Assembly: GCA_038210415.1 (NCBI GenBank)
Contig: JBBQWS010000073.1
Coordinates: 1 to 13,803, forward strand
DNA: 13,803 bases
Reading direction: 5' to 3'
Origin: JBBQWS01 sp038210415
GTDB lineage: Bacteria; Actinomycetota; Actinomycetes; Prado026
Shown here piece by piece: positions 1 through 6,145 of the stretch; the stretch's first letter is position 1, and every line of letters begins with the position of its first letter. Below the pieces are notes generated by a model. That model did not search any database. It saw only the letters and a list, made by a program, of their open reading frames with translations, and was not told the origin of the DNA. The position numbers and the translations under genes are program-made.

Positions 1-222
1 CCCATCCGCGTTGACCCCAAGCGGCGCCTTCGACACGGCGGCCTTCGTCGACGGGGCACCCGAGGAGGCACCCGTCGTCCAGCGCGCCGCCCCAGCCGGC
101 AACGCCATGGCCCGATGAGCCGGGCCACTCACGCGCGTCGACGCCCCTACCGGGGACGTGGTCAACCCCACCACCACAGCAAGAGCGACCGAGCCAACAA
201 TGACCTTGGACAAGATGCGCAT
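1..222 (-). CDS. Secreted protein, N-terminal part (runs off left edge)
   Basis: The minus strand reads open from an ATG at 222 to the window edge, giving 74 codons with no stop. The protein starts MRILSK, followed by a hydrophobic stretch (about residues 5-22, rich in Val, Leu and Ala) and then a small-residue region (SPVGAS, about 23-28). This is a classical Sec signal peptide with a probable cleavage site near residue 28. The visible mature part is rich in Ala, Ser, Gly and Thr, and no domain can be named. The ribosome binding site is weak (CGGGG a few bases upstream). Because the codons are biased and the signal peptide is convincing, I take this as a real exported protein. The neighbouring plus-strand fragment begins only about 15 bases upstream of the start, so the promoter must lie inside that fragment or has been replaced. 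Confidence 0.6.
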   Translation of the reverse strand, partial: MRILSKVIVGSVALAVVVGLTTSPVGASTRVSGPAHRAMALPAGAARWTTGASSGAPSTKAAVSKAPLGVNADG

Positions 223-236
223 GGAAGGCCCCGTGA

Positions 237-515
237 AGTCGACGAACCCCTGTCCACGGCCGTGAGGGCGGCTTCACTGGCAGGCAAGCGGAGGTCTACG
301 CCCTGTCACAGCCCGACCACAAGGGGTCACGGGGTGTCCTCAACAAGGTTCATCCGAACGGCTCCACCGGGCGCGGTGCATCCATCACCGTCGCAGTGCA
401 GACGCACCAGTCGGCGCTCGAGCCGGCGAAGAAGATCAACCGGGGCCGCTCCGGCACCCAGAACATGGCTCGCGTCAACATCAACAAGCGCGAACCCTGC
501 GCTAACCCGCCCTGA
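237..515 (+). pseudogene. C-terminal coding remnant, unknown family
   Basis: The plus-strand frame from 237 (just after a TGA at 234-236) to the TGA at 513-515 reads about 92 codons. Third positions are strongly G/C (about 85 percent over the last 55 codons), while first and second positions vary as in real coding DNA. The peptide includes AEVYALSQPDHKGSRG, KVHPNGSTGRGASITVAVQT and a tail NMARVNINKREPCANPP. No usable start codon with a ribosome binding site is present upstream: the first in-frame ATG (465) is only 16 codons from the stop. The gap to the divergent secreted-protein gene is about 15 bases. I therefore read it as the 3' end of a gene whose 5' part was lost. I do not recognise the family; a mobile-element or toxin-type cargo protein would fit the setting, but that is a guess. 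Confidence 0.45.
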
Positions 516-529
516 ACCGCCAGAAGTGC

Positions 530-643
530 TTACGATCGCCCCCAGACCTCCTGGACGTCCGAGGCTCGGATCGAGAAGCGGACCACGGCGAAGACGTAGC
601 CCTCGAACCCCGGTGTCGTCGCTCGGTCGATACACGAGCTCGT
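530..643 (-). pseudogene. Short C-terminal coding remnant on the minus strand
   Basis: The minus frame between an in-frame TAG (644-646) and a TAA (530-532) reads about 37 codons. The last 25 residues (…GFEGYVFAVVRFSIRASDV…) have nearly all G/C third positions and ordinary second positions, so they look like real coding sequence. There is no start codon or ribosome binding site. It is convergent with the plus-strand remnant ending at 515, 14 bases away, and both have lost their 5' ends. The family is not recognised. Its small size leaves chance composition as an alternative. Confidence 0.3.
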
Positions 644-681
644 CTACCGTCCGTCTACCCAAACCCCCGCCACAGGGTAGA
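641..681. repeat. Clustered CGTCTACC repeats
   Basis: CGTCTACC occurs at 641-648 and again at 652-659. An inverted copy, GGGTAGA at 675-681, pairs with TCTACCC at 654-660 over a 14-base spacer. Short repeated sites next to a recombination core are typical of integrase arm-binding sites. Here that role is only an inference from the nearby tRNA-like core and recombinase remnant. A weak hairpin is the alternative. Confidence 0.4.
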
Positions 682-720
682 TGGATCGCACACGGGACAG
701 ACTCGCGCTATGACAAACGT

Positions 721-737
721 GCAGGTCAGCGACCTGC
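721..737. repeat. 7-bp perfect inverted repeat
   Basis: GCAGGTC (721-727) and GACCTGC (731-737) are perfect inverted copies around AGC. It may be a small hairpin or a protein-binding dyad. It lies 40 bases left of the tRNA-like core, and no gene can be assigned to it. Confidence 0.4.
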
Positions 738-777
738 GCATCACCAGAAGCGACGCGCCAACACGCTGCGTACGGGA

Positions 778-799
778 GTTCAAGTCCCCCCTCGGACAC
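778..799 (+). other. tRNA-Leu-like 3' end fragment, probable attachment site core
   Basis: GTTCAAGTCCCCCCTCGGACAC has the form of a T-loop (TTCAAGT), 3' T-stem and 3' acceptor strand. From memory it resembles the end of an actinobacterial tRNA-Leu. The upstream sequence does not fold into the rest of a tRNA: the T-stem partner GGGAG mispairs and no matching 5' acceptor strand or anticodon arm is present. A bare tRNA 3' end is what is left at the far junction of an element integrated into a tRNA gene. The recombinase remnant 145 bases to the right supports this. The exact tRNA assignment is not verified. Confidence 0.4.
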
Positions 800-815
800 G
801 ACAAGACGACAGCAT

Positions 816-840
816 CGCCCCAGGTCGCTGGCCTGGGGCG
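816..840 (+). terminator. Strong hairpin downstream of the tRNA-like fragment
   Basis: CGCCCCAGG (816-824) and CCTGGGGCG (832-840) form a perfect 9-bp stem with a 7-base loop, followed by a modest T-containing stretch (CTTGTCATTT). Its position 17 bases after the tRNA-like 3' end suggests it was the terminator of that tRNA transcript. There is no long U-run, so it could also be a simple structured repeat. Confidence 0.5.
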
Positions 841-943
841 CTTGTCATTTCGCATCGAACGCCCCCCTGGTCACAGACCTGGTCACCTGGCCGCGGTGCT
901 CTGCCGCGCGCGACGTCGGACGGTCCCGACTCAGTCCGGAAGA

Positions 944-1117
944 TCAGTCCGGCCACTCGATCCATGGCATCGCTCGGGACTTGCGGGTGATCTGCGAAAG
1001 CCGGGCTTGCACCAGCTTCGCCGGGATGTCGGCTGTCAGGGCGAGGGTGGCCCTGAAGTGGCGCAGGTCGTGGAGGCGGATGAGGAGGCGGTACGCGCCG
1101 CGCCCAGCCTCAAGTGA
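944..1117 (-). pseudogene. Tyrosine recombinase (phage-type integrase), C-terminal remnant
   Basis: The minus frame ending at the TGA 944-946 reads a peptide with YRLLIRLHDLRHFRATLAL, then PAKLVQARLSQ. This matches the HxLR(H) box and following helix of the tyrosine recombinase catalytic domain (compare the usual HDLRHTxATxLL…G…VxxVxxxLGH). The His-x-x-Arg catalytic pair is visible. The rest of the catalytic domain is missing: no second His/Trp box or nucleophilic Tyr follows before the stop, and an in-frame TGA lies upstream near 1147. Full-length integrases have about 350-400 residues, so this is a dead fragment of 50-60. It reads toward the tRNA-like core at 778-799, the usual placement of an integrase beside its attachment site. 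Confidence 0.6.
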
Positions 1118-1253
1118 ACAAGTAGCCGGATATTGATCTTCCTGGCCGGGTCAGCACCCTCCTCTGGCGGGTCCATGAGGGCGGCGACTGGTTCGCCGGC
1201 GGAGCTGGAGGCGCGCCAGACTTGCCGATCGCGCGCGCAGGCGTGCATGGCCG

Positions 1254-1646
1254 TCAGTAGCGTCCGAGGAGCCCGGTGCGGTTGCTCGGCGGGTCGTAGG
1301 GCTCGGGCCAGTACTCGACGAACGAGTCGATGAGGCCGTTGCCGTCGCTGGTGAAGAAGGTGAGACCGGCCGTTGTCTCGCCGTCGTTGGCGAACGCGAT
1401 ACGCGTGGCTGCGCCGGCGTCGTCGCCGTGCTCTGCCTCGAGCACGAGGTGCCAGTCGCCCGGATAGGCCGCCATGAACCGCACGAGCGCCTCCCGTCCG
1501 ACCGAGCGCTCGCGGGTCTGGGGCCACGTGCCCACGACGCCGTCAGACACCAGTGAAGCCAGCCGGTCCCAGTCACGCGCCTCGGTAGCGGCCCAGTAAT
1601 CGGCGTAGATGCTCACGCGCCAAACCATAGCTACGTCGGTTGCCAT
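1254..1646 (-). CDS. NTF2-like / SnoaL-like protein
   Basis: This is about 130 residues, the usual size of a single cone-shaped NTF2-like alpha+beta barrel. The N-terminal helix (YADYWAATEARDWDRLASLV) and the TWPQTRERSVGREALVRFM segment are typical of nuclear-transport-factor-2-like proteins found widely in actinobacteria. The C-terminal strands follow (FFTSDGNGLIDSFVEYW). The family includes isomerases, cyclases and binding proteins; no specific substrate can be read. Possible starts are GTG 1661, ATG 1646, ATG 1628 and GTG 1616. None has a clear ribosome binding site, and I chose the 1646 ATG. Its 5' end overlaps a plus-strand gene fragment (1645-1803) in antisense, suggesting a rearrangement that left it without an obvious native promoter. 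Confidence 0.7.
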   Translation of the reverse strand: MATDVAMVWRVSIYADYWAATEARDWDRLASLVSDGVVGTWPQTRERSVGREALVRFMAAYPGDWHLVLEAEHGDDAGAATRIAFANDGETTAGLTFFTSDGNGLIDSFVEYWPEPYDPPSNRTGLLGRY

Positions 1647-1803
1647 GACCGGCTCTGTCACCGAATGGGAGTCCTGGACTGCGATGGTCTTGCCTGCTTC
1701 TGGTGACTACGTGATCCCCGACGGACTCGGCGTCCTGACCATCGACCTCGATCAGGACCGAGGCGAGTATGTCGAACCCAACGTCTGGGTTCGGCACCGA
1801 TAG
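1645..1803 (+). pseudogene. C-terminal coding remnant, unknown conserved family
   Basis: The plus frame to the TAG at 1801-1803 reads EWESWTAMVLPASGDYVIP, then LTIDLDQDRGEYVEPNVWVRHR. The regular polar/hydrophobic pattern and the Tyr-Val-Glu-Pro-Asn-Val-Trp-Val-Arg-His ending look like the conserved tail of a larger enzyme, but I cannot name the family with confidence. No ribosome binding site or credible start is present. The reading begins inside the 5' end of the minus-strand NTF2-like gene, so the N-terminal part of this protein appears to have been lost at a junction near 1645-1665. Confidence 0.45.
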
Positions 1804-2010
1804 CGCAGATGCGGGCTCCTCCTGCCGCGACGTCGGGCCACTGGTCACGAGAACAAGCGCACGCCCCCGCTCGCGCTGGAGAACAAGTGCGCCGCGAGCG
1901 CCTGGCAATGTGAGCGCGAAGCGCCTGCTCGCGCGCGCGACTACCTCCGGACGGGTCGTCACCGGACTGGTGCGGCCTGCGCGCCGGCTGTCTCAGGTGG
2001 ACGCTCGAAC

Positions 2011-2051
2011 AGGCCCGCCCCCCTGTCAGGACTCGTCAGGGGAGCGGGCCT
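2011..2051 (-). terminator. Rho-independent-type terminator after the fasciclin gene
   Basis: AGGCCCGC (2011-2018) pairs with GCGGGCCT (2044-2051), and the inner CCCCTG (2020-2025) pairs with CAGGGG (2037-2042), leaving an 11-base loop and one opposed mismatch. It starts 20 bases past the fasciclin stop codon. Both strands would give a strong stem; U-tracts are short, as is common in GC-rich actinobacteria. The 1804-2010 stretch to its left holds no gene that I can support. Confidence 0.7.
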
Positions 2052-2071
2052 TGCGAATGTGAAGCGGTGGG

Positions 2072-2623
2072 TCAGAGCTTGCTGACGTCCACGTCGGCGG
2101 GCACGAGCACAGTGTCAATCACGTGGATGACGCCATTGGAGGCCTCGACGTCGGTCGAGGTCACGGTGGCACCGTCGACCTTGACGCCGTCAACCGCCGT
2201 GATGGTGATCTCGCCGCCCTCGACCGTCTTCACCTTGCCGGGCTTCACGTCCGCGGCCATGACCTTGGCCGGGACAACATGGTAGGTGAGGATCTTGGTC
2301 AACGTCTCCTTGTTGGCTGGCAATAGCAACTTGTCGAGCAGCCCCGCTGGCAGCGCCGCAAAGGCCTTGTTGGTCGGCGCGAACACCGTGAATGGTCCGG
2401 CCCCGTTGAGGGTGTCGACCAGTCCGGCGGCCTTCAGCGCGGCCACCAGCGTGGAAAAGTCAGCGTTGGACGTCGCAACCCCGACGATCGTGCCCGCAGC
2501 AGCAGGCGTGGAGGCGGCCGTCGACGGCGAATTCGTCGCGGGTGTGCTCGACGACGAACTGCACGCTGACATGGTCAAGGCAGCAACGGCAGCAACGGCT
2601 GCGACCGCGATTCGGTGGCGCAT
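2072..2623 (-). CDS. Fasciclin (FAS1) domain lipoprotein
   Basis: 183 residues. Residues 1-20 form a signal sequence ending in a lipobox-like MSAC, so Cys21 is the probable lipidation site. A Ser/Thr/Ala-rich linker follows to about residue 43. One FAS1 domain occupies the rest: the H1-type motif FTVFAPTNKAFAAL, then the LTYHVV motif, and the H2-type motif GVIHVIDTVLVP near the C-terminus. This is the architecture of mycobacterial MPT70/MPB83-like surface proteins, which mediate adhesion or are released antigens. The ATG at 2623 has a good ribosome binding site (GGAAGGAGA, 2629-2637). The gene is monocistronic, with a terminator directly downstream and a small hairpin in the 5' leader. In mycobacteria homologues are controlled by SigK; no such promoter is clear here. 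Confidence 0.9.
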   Translation of the reverse strand: MRHRIAVAAVAAVAALTMSACSSSSSTPATNSPSTAASTPAAAGTIVGVATSNADFSTLVAALKAAGLVDTLNGAGPFTVFAPTNKAFAALPAGLLDKLLLPANKETLTKILTYHVVPAKVMAADVKPGKVKTVEGGEITITAVDGVKVDGATVTSTDVEASNGVIHVIDTVLVPADVDVSKL

Positions 2624-2641
2624 GAGGGTCTCCTTCCGTGT

Positions 2642-2655
2642 CGCCCGAATGGGCG
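2642..2655 (-). promoter_or_regulatory. Small hairpin in the fasciclin leader
   Basis: CGCCC (2642-2646) and GGGCG (2651-2655) can form a 5-bp stem with a 4-base loop, a few bases upstream of the Shine-Dalgarno sequence of the fasciclin gene. It could affect translation initiation, but the stem is short and may be incidental. The remaining stretch 2656-2887 holds no gene that I can support. Confidence 0.3.
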
Positions 2656-2887
2656 CTCATAGGAAGTACTTGTCGCACCCCCTGCTTGGATGCGCTACCC
2701 AGGGCACAATCGCGTCACGAGGCTCAACTTCAGTCGCCGCGGGGCCGCTGCCTCGATAGCGCCGGCGCCGCCCTACGTTCCGAAACCCGTTCCCAGTCGA
2801 CGACTTTCTCCAGCCAGGACCGACGCGCCGGTGTCCGACGAAAGCTCGGCGAACTCAGCGTCGCTGACCTAGTCCTCCCGCGCCCTC

Positions 2888-2903
2888 AGTCCCCCTCGGA
2901 CAC
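2888..2903. other. Near-copy of the tRNA-like core (possible second attachment site)
   Basis: CAGTCCCCCTCGGACACC here matches AAGTCCCCCCTCGGACACG at 782-800, except for one C fewer and flanking differences; the longest exact shared run is CCCCCTCGGACAC. It sits just outside the stop codon of the TMEM175-type gene. If real, it would mark the right end of an old element spanning about 778-2903 that contains the recombinase remnant. A chance match in C-rich DNA is the alternative. Confidence 0.3.
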
Positions 2904-2908
2904 CGCCA

Positions 2909-3520
<612 letters not shown>

Positions 3521-3723
3521 GCGTGAGGCCCTTCTCGTCGTTGAGGATGCAACTGTCCCGCCGATCATCACCGGTATCGACATGATCTGCCAGCGCTATG
3601 GGTCAGCTCCGGCGATCTCGGTCCCACGAGGTCAAGGCGCTCTGGACGAGGGCTGGTTCGGAGGCGCGCCTATGGCCGGGTGAGGTGTTTCGATCGAGCA
3701 GGACCGAGCGGCGGCGCCCAGGC

Positions 3724-5799
3724 TCAGCGGGGCAGCGCCAGCCGTCCGATCTCGAGGCTGTGTCGGTCCAGGGCCAGCTTGGTCATGGCGAACCCGGTCA
3801 TCGGTCGTCCGATGTGAAAGCCCTGCGCCTGCTCACAGCCTGCCGCGCGGAGCCAGGCCAGCGTCGACTCGTCCTCGATGCCCTCGCCCACGACCCGGAG
3901 ACCAAGGTTGTGAGCCAGCTCGATCGTCGACCGCACGATGATGGCGTCGTGCTGGTTGTCCACGAGGCGGGTGATGAAGCTCTTGTCGATCTTGAGCTCG
4001 TCGATGTCGAGCCGCTTGAGGTATCCGAGCGAAGCCTGGCCGGTGCCGTAGTCGTCGATCGAGATCTGCACGCCTGCCCTGCGCAGCGCGGAGAGCACCT
4101 GGGCCGCGCGCCTCGGGTCCGTCATGAGCCCGCTCTCGGTGACCTCGACGGTCAACCGGGAAGACGGTACGGCCCAGCGGTCGAGCGCGGCCGTGATCCG
4201 GTCGGGCAGACCGACGTCGGACAGGTGCCGCGCCGACAAGTTGATCGCGACACCGAGGTCGAGCCCCGCGTCGAGCCACTGCTTGCACTGGTTCAAGGAC
4301 CGGTCGAGCACGAACCACGTGACCATCCCGATCAGCCCGGTGTTCTCAGCCAACGGGATGAAGTCGTCCGGCCCGACCAGGCCACGCACCGGGTGGTCCC
4401 AACGGACCAGCGCCTCCGCTCCGACGATTCGGCCACTGACCACGTCGATCTTCGGCTGGTACGCGACCCACAGCCCGTCGTCGGTCACCGCGTTCACGAG
4501 ATCGGCCAGGAGGGAGAGCCGTTGCGGAGTGTGGGTGTCCGACTCGGGACGGTAGACGGCGAAGCTGGCCCGCTCCCGCTTCGCCTCGTACAGCGCGATG
4601 TCCGCCCGCTTGAGCAGGGTGTGGACGTCGTCACCGTGGCTCGGCGACATCGCGATGCCGATGCTCGCCTGCACCACGAGTCGGACCTCGCCGGCGGAGT
4701 ACGGCCGCCCGAGGTCGAGGAGCATCGCTGCGGCTGTCTCCTCCGCTGCTGCTGGCTCTGGGAGCTCCCGCAACAGCACAGCGAACTCGTCGCCACCCAG
4801 CCGAGCCACGACGGCGCCGTCAGGCTTGGCCGCGTCCAGCCGCGAGGCCACCTCCCGGATGAGATCGTCCCCGATGTGGTGCCCCAGGGTGTCGTTGATC
4901 TCCTTGAAGTGGTCGAGGTCGATCATCAGCACGGCGACCTGGAGGCCGGTGCGCCGGCTCTCGGCAAGCGTGCGCTCGGCCTTCTCGCGAAACAGCTGAC
5001 GGTTCGCCAACCCGGTCAGCGGATCGTGCAGGGCCTCGTGCTCGCGCGCGAGCGCCATCGAGGCGCTGTGGTGAACGGCCAGCACCGGAGCAGCCAGGAG
5101 GGGCAGCATCCACGAAGTCGACTGGGCCGCGAGCGCAGCCAGCGGGCCGAGGACGACGAGAACCCCGGACGTCGCGGCCTGGAACCGGAGGTCGTCGCGC
5201 AGGATGCCCAGCACGGGTCGGTCGCTGGCGAGCGCGACGACCGACGAGATCAGGGTGTGGTTCACCGCGAAGAACACGAGGCCGGAGACGAGCGCGGCGA
5301 CCAGTTCCGTGCGCGGGTCGAAGATGGTGTGGCCCGAGAGGAAGGGGACCCCGGACATGGCGCTGAAGACGGCCCTCGACGCCAGGAGCGTGACCGCGTA
5401 CTGCCCGAGGTTGAAGATCACTTTGGCCGGCGACCGACGGGCCCACACGTCGTCGAGGGCGACAGCGAAGAGCTGGACCAACAGGGCGAAGCTGAGCGGT
5501 CCGACGAGGACGAGCGCGACCGAGAAGGTGGTCGAGATCGTGATGTTGTCGGTGGTGTCGTCGCCCCGCGAGATGGGGATCGGCCGCAGCTCACCCAGCA
5601 CGACCGCGAGAGCCAGCAGCCCGAGCACGGCCGGGTAGGCCCGGAGGTCGGTCCAGTGCGGAGCGAAGGTCAGCACGAACAGCGTCCCCAGCAGCCCAGT
5701 GCCGCCGACAGCCGCGATGAACGGACCCAGGGCCGACACCCGGGCAGGGGAAGGGACCGCGGGATCCGCGGCCCCTCGCTCAGCTCGGGTCAGACCCAC
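3724..5799 (-). CDS. Membrane-bound GGDEF-EAL cyclic-di-GMP enzyme
   Basis: 691 residues from a GTG at 5799, preceded by GAGGGG about 10 bases upstream. Residues about 20-245 form a multi-helix membrane sensor with no named ligand motif. The diguanylate cyclase domain (about 255-415) has HDPLTGLANR and an intact RLGGDEF (335-339). The inhibitory RxxD site expected just before it is absent (PDGA). The phosphodiesterase domain (about 430-690) has AEAL (461-464), NLS (520-522), VTES (553-556), IDDYGTG (581-587), LKIDKSF (602-608), GEGIE (638-642) and QGF (659-661), so the known metal- and substrate-binding residues appear present. The protein could make or degrade c-di-GMP, or use GGDEF to regulate EAL. 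It is probably a single-gene transcript, with a striking inverted repeat 34 bases upstream. Confidence 0.95.
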   Translation of the reverse strand: MGLTRAERGAADPAVPSPARVSALGPFIAAVGGTGLLGTLFVLTFAPHWTDLRAYPAVLGLLALAVVLGELRPIPISRGDDTTDNITISTTFSVALVLVGPLSFALLVQLFAVALDDVWARRSPAKVIFNLGQYAVTLLASRAVFSAMSGVPFLSGHTIFDPRTELVAALVSGLVFFAVNHTLISSVVALASDRPVLGILRDDLRFQAATSGVLVVLGPLAALAAQSTSWMLPLLAAPVLAVHHSASMALAREHEALHDPLTGLANRQLFREKAERTLAESRRTGLQVAVLMIDLDHFKEINDTLGHHIGDDLIREVASRLDAAKPDGAVVARLGGDEFAVLLRELPEPAAAEETAAAMLLDLGRPYSAGEVRLVVQASIGIAMSPSHGDDVHTLLKRADIALYEAKRERASFAVYRPESDTHTPQRLSLLADLVNAVTDDGLWVAYQPKIDVVSGRIVGAEALVRWDHPVRGLVGPDDFIPLAENTGLIGMVTWFVLDRSLNQCKQWLDAGLDLGVAINLSARHLSDVGLPDRITAALDRWAVPSSRLTVEVTESGLMTDPRRAAQVLSALRRAGVQISIDDYGTGQASLGYLKRLDIDELKIDKSFITRLVDNQHDAIIVRSTIELAHNLGLRVVGEGIEDESTLAWLRAAGCEQAQGFHIGRPMTGFAMTKLALDRHSLEIGRLALPR

Positions 5800-5832
5800 C
5801 TTGCGATTTCCCCTCAGGAGTCGGGCCAGTGC

Positions 5833-5866
5833 CGCGCATGTCCGGAAGGCCTTCCGGACGTGCGCG
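5833..5866. promoter_or_regulatory. 34-nt nearly perfect palindrome between redox operon and GGDEF-EAL gene
   Basis: The left arm CGCGCATGTCCGGAAGG and right arm CCTTCCGGACGTGCGCG are inverted copies with one T/G mismatch and no loop; the inner 20 bases (5840-5859) are perfectly palindromic. It lies 64 bases past the ferredoxin stop and 34 bases before the GTG start of the GGDEF-EAL gene. A loopless dyad fits a dimeric regulator's operator better than a terminator, and no T-run follows on the minus strand. It could also act as a cruciform or a 5'-leader structure. Confidence 0.6.
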
Positions 5867-5929
5867 TGCGCACGATTCCTCCATGCATCGGTCCTTCCGT
5901 GGCGACCGGGGATACGCCGAACGTGCTAA

Positions 5930-6145
5930 TCAGGCCGGAACCAGGCGCAGGGCCAGAACCGGGCACGCCGACGCCGCCCTCAGCGCGAGCAGCTCGAGCT
6001 CGGGGGGCACCGGATCGGGTGAGATCAGCGGAAATCCCCACTCGTCGAGCTCGATCAGCTCGTGCAGCAGCTCGGCGCACAGCCCCCGCCCGTCGCACGC
6101 CACCGGATCGAGCCGGAGTCTGCGTGCGCCGACAGCCGGGCTCAT
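5930..6145 (-). CDS. Ferredoxin, three-cysteine [3Fe-4S]-type
   Basis: 71 residues. Ligand cysteines are Cys17 and Cys23 (ACDGRGLC) and Cys61 before Pro62 (ACPVLAL). The fourth position, Arg20, is not a cysteine, which suggests a [3Fe-4S] cluster or a non-Cys ligand, as in the small actinobacterial ferredoxins that often serve P450s. Typical family residues are also seen (AELLHELIELDEWGFP). The ATG at 6145 overlaps the stop of the upstream NuoF-like gene (ATGA), so the two are translationally coupled. It is the last gene of the four-gene redox operon and is the probable soluble electron partner of the NuoF-like protein. A longer reading to 6424 is only an upstream extension in another gene's shadow. 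Confidence 0.9.
   Translation of the reverse strand: MSPAVGARRLRLDPVACDGRGLCAELLHELIELDEWGFPLISPDPVPPELELLALRAASACPVLALRLVPA

Noticed and set aside
720..800. A complete tRNA gene
   Set aside because: Only the T-loop and 3' acceptor side are convincing. The T-stem mispairs, and no 5' acceptor strand, D-arm or anticodon arm fits.
115..990. A 291-codon plus-strand open frame
   Set aside because: The composition is Arg/Ser/Pro-rich with no motif, and it conflicts with better-supported coding frames on both strands.
1573..1962. A minus-strand open frame of 129 codons
   Set aside because: No ribosome binding site or recognisable domain; it overlaps the NTF2-like gene and the plus-strand remnant in other frames.
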